64,000 bases of DNA, taken from the NCBI GenBank assembly GCA_021324045.1, contig JAJPJV010000038.1, positions 1 through 64,000 on the forward strand, read 5' to 3'. The notes beneath the pieces were generated by a model. The model was not told the DNA's origin, did not search any database, and worked only from the letters and a program-made list of their open reading frames with translations. This DNA comes from Actinomycetota bacterium. Lineage in GTDB: Bacteria; Actinomycetota; Acidimicrobiia; Acidimicrobiales; RAAP-2. Positions within the stretch are counted from its first letter, which is position 1, and each line of letters starts with the position of its first letter. Shown here in pieces: positions 24,712 to 33,412 of this stretch. Made by a program: the position numbers and the translations under genes.

Positions 24712-25458
24712 ATGGGACTGTTCCAGCGAGCGCACGACATCATCGAGGCGAAGGCCAACAGGGCCCTCGACGCAGCGGAGCGGCCCGATGAGATGCTCGA
24801 CCTCTCCTATCAGCGCATGCTCGAGCAGATCACCCAGGTGCGGCGCTCCCTCGTGGACATCGCGGCGTCGCGCAAGCAGCTCGAGCTCCAAGAGCAGCAG
24901 CTGCGCCACTCCATCGACCACCTTCAGGACCAGGCCAAGCAGGCGCTCGGCCAGGGCCGAGAGGACCTTGCCCGAGAGGCGCTCGCCCGAAAGGCCGCCG
25001 CGCAGCGCCAACTCGACCAGATGGACCCGCAACACGAGCAGCTCGTCGAGGAAGAGGACAAGCTGACCCAGACGCTCCAGTCCCTCCAGGAACGGGTCAA
25101 CCAGTTCCGCAGCCAGAAAGAGGTCCTCAAAGCCCAGTACAGCGCGTCGAGGGCAGTGACCGCCGTCGACGAGAGCGTGGCAGGCATCTCCAAGTCGATC
25201 AACGACTCGGGGGCCGCGCTCCAGCGGGCACAGGACAAGATCGCCAACATGCAGGCGCGCTCGGGGGCGCTGGACGAGCTGCTCGAATCCGGTGTCCTCG
25301 AGGACGTCGGTGGCGGGACCGACGACATTCAAAAGGAGCTTGACGACGTCGCCTCCAAGTCCCAGGTCGACGACGAGCTCGCAGCGCTCAAGGCCCAGAT
25401 CTCGCCCCCGGCCATTGCTGCCCCGGCCCCTGAGTCGGCGCCCCGAGGGGACTCCTGA
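24712..25458 (+). CDS. pspA: PspA/IM30 phage-shock family protein
   Basis: PspA oligomers protect the cytoplasmic membrane under stress. The 248-residue protein starts with the amphipathic helix MGLFQRAHDIIEAKANRALD and continues as long heptad-rich helices (LEQITQVRRSLVDIAASRKQ; QLRHSIDHLQDQAKQALGQG; SLQERVNQFRSQKEVLKAQY) typical of the family. The C-terminal 60 residues are Asp/Ser/Ala/Pro-rich. A strong ribosome binding site precedes the ATG. It diverges from coxD and converges on livF; no pspB/C partner is adjacent. Confidence 0.92.
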   Translation: MGLFQRAHDIIEAKANRALDAAERPDEMLDLSYQRMLEQITQVRRSLVDIAASRKQLELQEQQLRHSIDHLQDQAKQALGQGREDLAREALARKAAAQRQLDQMDPQHEQLVEEEDKLTQTLQSLQERVNQFRSQKEVLKAQYSASRAVTAVDESVAGISKSINDSGAALQRAQDKIANMQARSGALDELLESGVLEDVGGGTDDIQKELDDVASKSQVDDELAALKAQISPPAIAAPAPESAPRGDS

Positions 25459-25503
25459 GCAAGCAAGCACGCCGATCCAGGAAACGAGCGATAGCCAGAC
25501 GAT

Positions 25504-25571
25504 CCGCTGCGGCGCTCCCCATGCGGGTCTCCCCACGAGCGCAACGGGGGTTCGCCCGCTCGTCGCAGCGG
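25504..25571. terminator. Nested inverted repeats between pspA and livF ends
   Basis: CCGCTGCG (25504-25511) pairs with CGCAGCGG (25564-25571), and inside it ACGAGCG (25535-25541) pairs with CGCTCGT (25557-25563). The structure ends three bases before the livF stop, so it could terminate both convergent transcripts. No T-run is seen. Confidence 0.4.
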
Positions 25572-25574
25572 GGC

Positions 25575-26312
25575 TCAGGAGCCGGCCGTCGCCTCGATGC
25601 CGAGGTAGCGCTCGAAAATCTCCTCTCCTTCGAGCTCGGACGGAGGCCCACAGAAGACGATCCGGCCGTGGTTGAGCAAATAGACACGGTCGGACATGGC
25701 GAGCGCACGGTGGATGTACTGCTCGACCAGCAGCAGTGACGACCCCTCGCGGGCGACACGCCCGAGGAACTCGAAGATCTGATCGACCACCAAGGGCGCG
25801 AGCCCCATCGACGCCTCGTCGACGAGGACGAGTCGAGGATTGGTCAGGTATGCCCGGACAATGGCCAGCATCTGCTGCTCGCCACCGGAAAGGCTCCCGG
25901 CGGTCTGGTTGAGCCGTGCACCGAGGATGGGGAACGCGGCAGCCGCCCGCTCGAGGCACTCTCGTTCCTTGTGCTTAGGGGAGAACAGGATGAGGTTCTC
26001 CTTCACGCTGAGCGAGGGCAGCACGCCCCGCCCTTCCGGGATGTGGCAGACACCGAGGCGCGCCATGCGGTACATGGGGAGCCCGGTCACGTCGGTCCCT
26101 TCGAGCAGCACGCGCCCCTTGGCCACTGGAATGAGCCCGGAGGCCGCACGCAGCAATGTGGTCTTTCCTGCGCCGTTGGGTCCGAGCAAGGCAACGACCG
26201 AAGCCGGAGGCACCTCAAGGTTGACGTCCCACAGCACGGTCGTCATCCCGTAACGCGCTTCGACCGATCGCAGCTCGAGGATGGGGGGAGGGTGCTCGCC
26301 GTTGAGGGTCAT
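25575..26312 (-). CDS. livF: Branched-chain amino acid ABC transporter ATPase (LivF)
   Basis: A 245-residue ATPase of the high-affinity branched-chain amino acid or urea/amide importer class. It has Walker A GPNGAGKTT near residue 45, Q-loop region CHIPEGRGVLPSLSVKENL (LivF-specific), signature SLSGGEQQMLAI, and Walker B LVLVDEAS. Start ATG 26312 overlaps the stop of the fused LivHMG gene (ATGA). An in-frame upstream extension to 26570 lies within that gene and is rejected. Confidence 0.92.
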   Translation of the reverse strand: MTLNGEHPPPILELRSVEARYGMTTVLWDVNLEVPPASVVALLGPNGAGKTTLLRAASGLIPVAKGRVLLEGTDVTGLPMYRMARLGVCHIPEGRGVLPSLSVKENLILFSPKHKERECLERAAAAFPILGARLNQTAGSLSGGEQQMLAIVRAYLTNPRLVLVDEASMGLAPLVVDQIFEFLGRVAREGSSLLLVEQYIHRALAMSDRVYLLNHGRIVFCGPPSELEGEEIFERYLGIEATAGS

Positions 26313-29086
26313 GCACCACCACCAGGGGTCAAGGTCTCGGTGGCCTGCACTGCGGCGCCCGGCGAGCTCCCCACGACCGGTGGTGCGTCGACAGCAAGCA
26401 CTGCTTCGGCACTCGACCCCAGGTATGCGGCCTTCACGACCTCGCTGGTCAGCATCTCGGCACTGGTTCCGTCGAAGATGAGCCGGCCGAAGTCCAGCAC
26501 CCACACTCGGTCGCAGACCTGGCGAACCAGCGCCATGTCGTGCTCCACCAGCAACATCCCCACCCCCCAATCGGTCACCACCCCGCGCAGCACAGAGCCG
26601 AAATGTTCCGTCTCGGCCGCGTCCAACCCTGAGGACGGCTCGTCGAGGAGGATCATGTCGAAGGGTCCGGCCAGCACGCGAGCCAGCTCGACGAGCCGGC
26701 GCTGACCGGTGGTAATAACACCGACCTTCTGGTCCAAGATGCCACCGATCCCGGTTCGCTCGATGGCCTCTTCGCTGGCGGCGGTCAAGATCGCCTTCTC
26801 ACGGCCCCGGGCCGCCAGCTGGGTCAATGGATTCCCCCCGGCCATCAGCGCTTCTCGACCCAGGGCCACGTTCTCGCGGACGGTGAGCGAGTTGAAGAGC
26901 TCCACCCGTTGGAAGGTGCGACCGAGCCCACGACGAGCACGCGCCGCAGGACCAAGCTTCGAAACGTCCTCGCCGTGGAGGAGGATCCGTCCGTGACGCG
27001 GGCGCAGCAAACCGCAGACCGCGTTGAAGGTCGTGGTCTTTCCGGCGCCGTTGGGCCCGATGAGGCCGGTGATCGCTCCGGTGGGCGCCGTCATCGTCAG
27101 CTCCGACACCGCGACGACGCCTCCGAAGGCAACGGTCAGGTCGTGGATCTCGAGCCCATTACCGCGAACCGTCCGATCGATGGAAGGCAGCACGACGCGC
27201 TTGGGCTCCCGCTTCGGCAGGGCGGCGTCGATGGCCTCCAGGCCCCGGCGGAGCGGCTTGGGCATCCCCGGGTGCCGTGACAACGACATCGGTGCCGTCG
27301 CCGCACCCAACCCGAAGAGCAGGTTCAAGATGTCGGTGATGTTCGACGCATTGATATAGGCCGGGATGATGCTCAAGCCCGCCGCTGCGAGCACGGCGAA
27401 CCACGGCGCGCCAACAGGGATGATGACGATGAGCGCCACCAGCGTCAGCGACCCGAAGGATGAGAAGTCCGCTCCGACCGCGAAGTTGAACAGACTCGCC
27501 GTCAGCGCGCCCGAGATGGCAGCCATGAAAGCCGAGAGACAGAAGAGCAGGACCAGGCTGACGTTGACCGTCGTGCCCAGCGTCTCGAGGGCGAGTGGCG
27601 AGTCGGACAGCCCGCGCAGGATCCGACCCAGCCGGCCGCGCATGATCGCCACCATGGCCACCGCGGCCAGCACCGCGAAGAACAGGACGACGTAGTAATA
27701 GCCTCGGTCCGACGCCATGTGCAGCGGGCCGATGCTGATGTCCGGGCGCGGCGCAGGGACCCCGGCGGTCGTCGGGCCGAACATGAAGCCCATTGGGTAG
27801 AACATCTGCTCCAGCAGGATCCCGAAGCCGAAGGTCGCCAAGGCCAAGAACACGCCGGAGAGCCGGATGGCGGGAATGGCGATGAGTGCGCCGATCGGGA
27901 TGGCCGTCAACCCGGCAAGGACCAGCGCGGCGAACCACGGGATGCCGTATCCGCTGGTGTAGTGCGCCATCGCTGCGGCACCGACCGCGGCGAACGCGTA
28001 CTGGCACAGCGACACCTGCCCGGAGAGCCGCACGAGCAAGCCGAGGGAGATGAACAGGATGACCGCGCTGAGTGCTGCGGTGTAGACGACGAGCTTGGTG
28101 CCGACGAGCTCGGGGATCACGCACAAGAACGCCACGACGAGGATCGACCAGCCGATCCGGATCCGTGCCGGCGCGTAGTAGGGATCGGCGAGCTGGAGCG
28201 GGGGGACGTAGCGGCGCGCCGCCAGCAACGCCTTGGGGGTCAGGATGAGGACCAGGAACAAGATGATGAACGGCAGGCCCGGAGGGAGGCCGGCGAGGGA
28301 GGGAACCTGGGCGACGTACTTGGTCGTGAGCGAACCAGCGATGCCAATGACCAGGCCTCCGACAAAGGTCAAAGGGAGGTTCGAGAAGTAGCCGATCGCG
28401 GCGGCGCCGAACGCCTGGATCACCAATTCGACGAGGATCAAGGCGCTCAGATTGAGGCTCGGAGCCAGGAGGACGCCCGAGAGCGCCGCGAAGCTCGCGC
28501 CGATGACCCATGCCCAGCGCCGGACGCTCAACGGGTTCTGGCCGGTCATGGCGATCAAAGAGGGGTCGTCGACCACGCCTCTCATCGCCGCGCCGAGGCG
28601 GACGAACCGGAAGAAGTAGTAGAGCGCGGCCGTGGCGACGACGGCCACAAGGAACTCGATCAGCTGGTCCCAGCCCACGTTCGTGCCGGCGAGCCGGAAC
28701 GTCGAGGTCGGCAGGAACGTGGGGAACTGGATGGCGACGGTCCCGAACCACAGGTCCCCGATTGCGACCACCATGAGCACCAGGCCGACGGTTGCGGTGA
28801 TCTTGAGGACATGGCTCGCGTCGGTCAGCAGCGCCGCCATTCGCTCGAGCCCGATCCCCATGATCGGGCCCAGGATCAGGATCGAGACGACGGCCGCGAC
28901 CGGCCACGGCCAGCCGTGCTGGGTGTGAAGGAAGTAGAAGAAGAAAGCAGCCAGCGCGGCCACCGCGCCATGGGCGAAATTGAAGATGCCCGAGGTCTTG
29001 TAGGTGAGCACCAGCCCGACGGCCGCCAAGCCGTAGACGGCACCGGTCGTCAGGCCGATGACGATGAAGGGCAGAAATTCGTTCAT
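26309..29086 (-). CDS. Triple fusion LivH-LivM-LivG (two permeases plus ATPase)
   Basis: A 925-residue protein joining both permeases and one ATPase of a branched-chain amino acid-type importer. Residues 1 to about 300 are LivH (VYGLAAVGLVLTYKTSGIFN; NFAHGAVAALAAFF). About 320-620 are LivM (LGLLVRLSGQVSLCQYAFAA; IPAIRLSGVFLALATFGFG). About 660-900 are LivG, with Walker A GPNGAGKTT, GLGRTFQRVELFNSLTVREN, a degenerate signature VITTGQRRLVELA, and Walker B ILLDEPSSGLD. Stoichiometry of these three parts is thus fixed at 1:1:1, with LivF separate. No periplasmic binding protein gene lies nearby. Confidence 0.9.
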   Translation of the reverse strand: MNEFLPFIVIGLTTGAVYGLAAVGLVLTYKTSGIFNFAHGAVAALAAFFFYFLHTQHGWPWPVAAVVSILILGPIMGIGLERMAALLTDASHVLKITATVGLVLMVVAIGDLWFGTVAIQFPTFLPTSTFRLAGTNVGWDQLIEFLVAVVATAALYYFFRFVRLGAAMRGVVDDPSLIAMTGQNPLSVRRWAWVIGASFAALSGVLLAPSLNLSALILVELVIQAFGAAAIGYFSNLPLTFVGGLVIGIAGSLTTKYVAQVPSLAGLPPGLPFIILFLVLILTPKALLAARRYVPPLQLADPYYAPARIRIGWSILVVAFLCVIPELVGTKLVVYTAALSAVILFISLGLLVRLSGQVSLCQYAFAAVGAAAMAHYTSGYGIPWFAALVLAGLTAIPIGALIAIPAIRLSGVFLALATFGFGILLEQMFYPMGFMFGPTTAGVPAPRPDISIGPLHMASDRGYYYVVLFFAVLAAVAMVAIMRGRLGRILRGLSDSPLALETLGTTVNVSLVLLFCLSAFMAAISGALTASLFNFAVGADFSSFGSLTLVALIVIIPVGAPWFAVLAAAGLSIIPAYINASNITDILNLLFGLGAATAPMSLSRHPGMPKPLRRGLEAIDAALPKREPKRVVLPSIDRTVRGNGLEIHDLTVAFGGVVAVSELTMTAPTGAITGLIGPNGAGKTTTFNAVCGLLRPRHGRILLHGEDVSKLGPAARARRGLGRTFQRVELFNSLTVRENVALGREALMAGGNPLTQLAARGREKAILTAASEEAIERTGIGGILDQKVGVITTGQRRLVELARVLAGPFDMILLDEPSSGLDAAETEHFGSVLRGVVTDWGVGMLLVEHDMALVRQVCDRVWVLDFGRLIFDGTSAEMLTSEVVKAAYLGSSAEAVLAVDAPPVVGSSPGAAVQATETLTPGGGA

Positions 29087-29202
29087 CGTGCGATCGGCGC
29101 GCCCTCAGTGCTCGGCGTGCGGGCGGCAGCCGCGACAAGCCTCAGCCCACTGGCTGTCTGGGCCGCCGTCCGACCGGTGGGCAACACGGCCCACCCCCCC
29201 AC

Positions 29203-29230
29203 TCCGTAGTGAGCAAGCATTCGCTGTCAA
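29203..29230 (-). promoter_or_regulatory. Candidate sigma-70 promoter of the liv operon
   Basis: On the minus strand TTGACA (29230-29225), 16 bases, then TACGGA (29208-29203) resemble -35 and -10 boxes. This leaves a leader of about 115 bases before the LivHMG ATG at 29086. It is the only near-consensus -35 noticed in the window. Confidence 0.45.
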
Positions 29231-29310
29231 CGTAACATCGCCGGCGCGGTCCGTGCGAGCGCTCCAAGGCGACGGGTGGGCGACGGCTCACCCCCGCGAT
29301 CTCCGGCAGG

Positions 29311-30399
29311 TCATCGTCGCAAGGGGTCGCCGCTTGGCTCGGCCGGCCAGGCGACCACCGCACCGGTTACTTGCAGGGCGACCGCATCGCCGACCTCGAC
29401 CGGTGCCTGTCCGGGGCAGCGGACCCGAACCGCAGGCTCCGCGCCATCGAGGCTGACCAGGACGACGCAGTCGTGGCCGTAGTACTCCCGGTGAATGACC
29501 CGTCCGGTCGCTCCCTCGCCAGCTCCGGGTCCCACCGGCACCCTCCCGCTGCGTTGAATGCTGATCTGTTCGGGGCGCACGAGCACGAGCACCGGCCCGA
29601 CGAGGGAGGAACGGTTCCCATCGCCCAGGGGCAAGGTGCCCAGGGCGGTCTCGACGGCGCCGCGAGCAGCCCGGCCCCGAAGGAGGTTGGCCTCGCCGAG
29701 GAACTGGGCGACGGTCGGGTCGATCGGACGGGAATAGAGCTCCTCAGGAGGCGCGAACTGCCGGATCCGACCACCGCTCATGATCCCGACAAGGTCGGCA
29801 ACCGAGAGGGCCTCCGCTTGATCGTGGGTGACGAAGACGGTGGTCGCGCGCTGCTCGCGCAGAATCCTCATCACGTCGAAGCGCAGCGACGCGCGCAGGC
29901 TGGCGTCCAGCGAGGAAAACGGCTCGTCGAGCAGGACGACGCGGGGGTGCGGCGCAAGTGCCCGCGCGAGCGCGACTCGCTGCTGCTGCCCGCCGGAGAG
30001 CTCGTGGGGGTAGCGACCACCGAGCCCCTTGAGGCCGACCAGCTCCAGGAGCTCCTCGATCCTTCCCGACGTGCGCTCCCGACGCGCGAGGCCGAAGCCG
30101 ATGTTCCTTGCGACCGTGAGGTGCGGGAACAGGTCGCCCTCCTGGGCGACATAGCCGATGCGACGGCGCTCGGGAGCGACGAAGTGGCGAGCAGAGTCCA
30201 CCACCTCGTCGTCGATCAAGATCGTGCCGCTGTCGGGCCGCTCGAACCCGGCGATCAAGCGCAAGAGGGTGGTCTTGCCGCTTCCAGACGCTCCGAGCAC
30301 CGTAACGACTGCGCCGTCGGGGACCTCGAGGTCAAGACCCTCGAGGACCCGGGTGTTCCCGAAGGACTTCCAGATCCCCTTGCACGCGATCCGGCTCAT
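29311..30399 (-). CDS. fbpC: Ferric iron ABC transporter ATPase (FbpC-like)
   Basis: A 362-residue ATPase with an N-terminal ABC domain (Walker A GASGSGKTT near residue 37, signature LSGGQQQRVALARAL, Walker B VVLLDEPFSSLD, H-loop FVTHDQAEAL) and a C-terminal TOBE-type domain (about 240-355). IGYVAQEGDLFPHLTVARNI is typical of the Fbp/PotA-type subclass. It ends a three-gene minus-strand set with the permease (34-base gap) and binding protein. Iron specificity is inferred from operon relatives and the DtxR-type operator. Confidence 0.88.
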   Translation of the reverse strand: MSRIACKGIWKSFGNTRVLEGLDLEVPDGAVVTVLGASGSGKTTLLRLIAGFERPDSGTILIDDEVVDSARHFVAPERRRIGYVAQEGDLFPHLTVARNIGFGLARRERTSGRIEELLELVGLKGLGGRYPHELSGGQQQRVALARALAPHPRVVLLDEPFSSLDASLRASLRFDVMRILREQRATTVFVTHDQAEALSVADLVGIMSGGRIRQFAPPEELYSRPIDPTVAQFLGEANLLRGRAARGAVETALGTLPLGDGNRSSLVGPVLVLVRPEQISIQRSGRVPVGPGAGEGATGRVIHREYYGHDCVVLVSLDGAEPAVRVRCPGQAPVEVGDAVALQVTGAVVAWPAEPSGDPLRR

Positions 30400-30433
30400 C
30401 GCTCCCCCAGGCTCGTCGCGCTCGACTCCGGCC

Positions 30434-32092
30434 TCATGTCAGCACCTCGAGCACCGACCGCTCCCCCGGCTGCGCGAGGAAACGACGGTCGAACCACCGG
30501 CCGAGGAGATACACCGGGATGACCGACATCACCATCATCGTCGCGGCATACGGGGCCGCTGCACCGAAGGACACCCCTTGCTCCGCGTAGGCCCAGAACT
30601 GGGTCGCCAGCGTCTGGACCCCGGTGGGCACGAGCAGCAGCGTTGCCGTGAGCTCCGTCACTGCGGAGAGGAAGACGAAGCAGTACGCCGCCAAGAGCCC
30701 CGGGGCCAGCAGGGGCAACGTCACGCTCACCCGGACGCTCCAGGGTCCTTTGCCCAGCGATCGAGCGATCTCCTCCAGGCGCGGGGACGCACGGGCCACC
30801 GATGAGGACACCGCCACCAACCCGAGGGGGAAGAACATGAGCACGTAGGCCGCAACGAGCAGCTCCGGGCTCTGGTAGAGGAAGCCGAGGGAGCGGCTGG
30901 CGACATAGACGAGGGCGAGCCCGATGACGACGCCGGGGATGGCCTGGACGATAAAGGTGGAGCGCTCCAGCGCCGCGGACCAACGCCGCGGATGACGCGT
31001 GGCAAGCATGGCGATCGGCAGCGCAAGGGCCGTGGCCACCAACGCCCCGAGGGCGCTGTAGAGGGCGGTGTACCCAGCCGCCGCTCCGAGGGAAACGGCA
31101 GCGGGCAGTGCCGAGGAGCCTCCGGCGACCATCCAGTACAACACGACCGCCACGGGAAAGCCCAGTGCGAACCCCACGAGCGTCGCCACAGCGACCAGCG
31201 CGGGCACGCCCAGGCGGCCCAGGGAGATCGGCGTCTGGGCTCGCTGGGCCATGGGCCCGGAGCGCTGCAGGCGGCCACGCTCACGGAAGACGGCTTCGCC
31301 ACCGAGCACGATCACCGAGAGCGCCACGAGCACGAGCGAGAGCGAGGACGCAACCGCCGGTGCGAACTGCGTCTGGAGCTCCCCGAAGATCGCCGTGGTG
31401 AACGTCTGGTACCGAAGGTCCTCGAAGCCGCCGTAGTAGGCCAGCAGGGCCAGGCACACGAGTAGACACCCGCCGAGCAGCGTGGACCGAGCCTGGCGGA
31501 CGCTGATCCGCAGCCATGCGGCCCACCTCGACAGACCGAGCCCGCGCGCCGCCTCTTCTTGGCCAGGATCCGCTGCCCGGAACGCCGCAGCCATCGGGAG
31601 GTAAACGAGGGGATACAGGTGAAGCGTCATCACGAGGACCGCGCCCCAGTACCCGTGCACCGCCGGGAAGACCGACGACCACGTCCACGCCAAGACGAAG
31701 TCGGGGACGACGAAGGGGACGATCAAAAGGACTGCCCACACCCGCCGTCCAAACAGCACCGTGCGCTCGGTGAGCCACGCAGCCCCCGTACCAACCACCG
31801 CGGCAAGCAACGTGACGACGAGCGCGAGGCGCACCGTGTTCCACAACAAAGTGGCCACGAACGGGCGATCGATGACGGACCACAGCTGGCCCCATCCTGC
31901 CTGCGCAGCCTGTGCGACGATCAGCCCGAGCGGTGACAGCAGGACGAGTGCGATCACGATGCTCACCGACGCCAGGAGCCAAGGAGCGTGGCGGCGGCGT
32001 CCCGAGACGAACGCGCGAAGCGACCCCCGAACGCCATCATGCCCGGTGTCTCGCCCGGTCCCCCCGTTCGCCGCAACGGCACGCACGCTCAT
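30434..32092 (-). CDS. fbpB: Ferric iron ABC transporter permease (FbpB-like)
   Basis: A 552-residue membrane protein made of two permease halves of about six spans each, the layout of FbpB/SfuB iron permeases. Each half has an EAA-type loop contacting the ATPase: GQEEAARGLGLSRWAAWLRI and RLEEIARSLGKGPWSVRVSV, with LPLLAPGLLAAY after the second. It sits between the binding protein (101-base gap) and the ATPase. The ribosome binding site is weak, so coupling to fbpA is uncertain. Confidence 0.88.
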   Translation of the reverse strand: MSVRAVAANGGTGRDTGHDGVRGSLRAFVSGRRRHAPWLLASVSIVIALVLLSPLGLIVAQAAQAGWGQLWSVIDRPFVATLLWNTVRLALVVTLLAAVVGTGAAWLTERTVLFGRRVWAVLLIVPFVVPDFVLAWTWSSVFPAVHGYWGAVLVMTLHLYPLVYLPMAAAFRAADPGQEEAARGLGLSRWAAWLRISVRQARSTLLGGCLLVCLALLAYYGGFEDLRYQTFTTAIFGELQTQFAPAVASSLSLVLVALSVIVLGGEAVFRERGRLQRSGPMAQRAQTPISLGRLGVPALVAVATLVGFALGFPVAVVLYWMVAGGSSALPAAVSLGAAAGYTALYSALGALVATALALPIAMLATRHPRRWSAALERSTFIVQAIPGVVIGLALVYVASRSLGFLYQSPELLVAAYVLMFFPLGLVAVSSSVARASPRLEEIARSLGKGPWSVRVSVTLPLLAPGLLAAYCFVFLSAVTELTATLLLVPTGVQTLATQFWAYAEQGVSFGAAAPYAATMMVMSVIPVYLLGRWFDRRFLAQPGERSVLEVLT

Positions 32093-32193
32093 CTCGGTGG
32101 CACGTGCATCTCAGTGAGCTGCCGACACGACCAGCACGATGACCGCCGCGCCGAAATCAGCGTGCGCGCGTTCTCCAAAGCGTCGCATATCAC

Positions 32194-33327
32194 TCATGTG
32201 AGCCCCGCCTCCTGGAGCGCGGCCGCTGCCGGACGGTCATTGCCGAGGCGGACGACGTCGATCATCGCCGGATTCACCTGAGACAGCGGCGGCAACGCCG
32301 GGTTGGGAGCGATTCCCGGCCGTGCCGGATACTCGTAGTCATCTCCCGAGGCGAGGATCCGCTGCGCTTCCGCGGAGACAAGGAACGCCACGAAGCGCTC
32401 GGCGTCAGCTTTACGACGCGACGAGGACAGTACTGCGGCACCAGAGATGTTCTCGATCGCGCCCACGTCACGATTCGGGAAGAAATACAGCTTCGAGTGC
32501 ATCGCGCCTGCGCCCACCTCGAGGCGAAGTCGGTACCAGTAGTACTGGTTGATGATCCCGATTGCGACCTGCCCGCGGTTGACCGCGGCGACAACCGATT
32601 CGTCGTCTTGATAGAGGGCGGCGTTCGCCTTGAGTCCCCGAAGCCACTGCAGGGCGGTTTGCTTGCCGTAAGTGGCGATCACCGCTCCGACCAGCGGAAC
32701 GAAGTCCGAATCGGTCGGGGCGATCGCGACCTTCCCCTTCCACTGCGGTTGTGCCAGATCGAGCAGATGGCGCGGGAGCGCTGAGCGGGGGACAAGCGAG
32801 GGATCGTAGGCAAGGGCGCTCACCCGGAGCGCGACCCCGACCCAGTCGTCCGTCGGCGAGTCGTAGCGCCGAGGAATCTGGTTGACGATCGACGCCGGGA
32901 GCTTGGCCAGGAGGTGGTGCTCGGTCAGCATCATCAGCTCAGGCGAGTTCTCCGTGAAATAGACGTCCGCAGGCGAGCTCGAGCCCTCCTGGAGGATCTC
33001 GTCCGCGAGCACGATCCCGTCATCGGTTCGGATCTGCACCCGGATCCCCGTCTGCTTCTCGAAGGCCGCGACGAGTGCATCGGTGAGCTGCGGATGCTGC
33101 CCGTTGTACAGCGTGATGGTGTTGGCCGATCCGCCGCCACAGCTGGCGAGGGTCACGGTGACGAGCGCGAGCGTCGTGGGGACTACGAGCCAACGCAGAA
33201 CCGACTGCCATGCCCAACGTCGCAGCGCGTGCCACGCTGGCTCTCCTCGTTCCGGGCCTTTGCGCCTCATCTGAGCCTCGCCCCTCGGCTCGAGAGCGAC
33301 GCTGCGCGCCGCCCTGCGGTCTGCCAT
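32194..33327 (-). CDS. fbpA: Ferric iron-binding lipoprotein of ABC importer (FbpA-like)
   Basis: A 377-residue solute-binding protein. A hydrophobic stretch ends in the lipobox TLASC (Cys near residue 63), so the mature protein is a lipoprotein. The mature part starts NTITLYNGQHPQLTDALVAA and includes DVYFTENSPELMMLTEHHLL and INQYYWYRLRLEVG, where the tandem Tyr pair matches the Fe-ligating tyrosines of FbpA-type proteins. The signal peptide is unusually long if ATG 33327 is used; an internal ATG (residue 20) gives a more normal one. The palindromic operator just upstream indicates metal-dependent repression. Confidence 0.88.
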   Translation of the reverse strand: MADRRAARSVALEPRGEAQMRRKGPERGEPAWHALRRWAWQSVLRWLVVPTTLALVTVTLASCGGGSANTITLYNGQHPQLTDALVAAFEKQTGIRVQIRTDDGIVLADEILQEGSSSPADVYFTENSPELMMLTEHHLLAKLPASIVNQIPRRYDSPTDDWVGVALRVSALAYDPSLVPRSALPRHLLDLAQPQWKGKVAIAPTDSDFVPLVGAVIATYGKQTALQWLRGLKANAALYQDDESVVAAVNRGQVAIGIINQYYWYRLRLEVGAGAMHSKLYFFPNRDVGAIENISGAAVLSSSRRKADAERFVAFLVSAEAQRILASGDDYEYPARPGIAPNPALPPLSQVNPAMIDVVRLGNDRPAAAALQEAGLT

Positions 33328-33330
33328 CTC

Positions 33331-33360
33331 TTAGGTGAGCCTAATATTAGGAATTCCTAA
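33331..33360. promoter_or_regulatory. DtxR/IdeR-type operators in the fbpA-dtxR divergent region
   Basis: TTAGGTGAGCCTAA (33331-33344) matches the core half-sites of the DtxR/IdeR box, and TTAGGAATTCCTAA (33347-33360) is a perfect 14-base palindrome of the same half-site type. Within them AGCCTAATAT gives face-to-face -10 hexamers: TAGGCT toward fbpA and TAATAT toward dtxR. A metal-loaded repressor binding here would block both genes. The sites are seen directly; the binding protein is inferred from the adjacent dtxR gene. Confidence 0.8.
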
Positions 33361-33412
33361 TCCTGTCCACAAGGCCGGGCAAAGCGATATGGGACGGCAG
33401 CTACGCTGCTCG

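Noticed and set aside
27159-29138. 659-codon minus-strand frame within the Liv fusion
   Set aside because: Arg/Pro-rich alternate frame; the LivHMG frame carries all transporter motifs.
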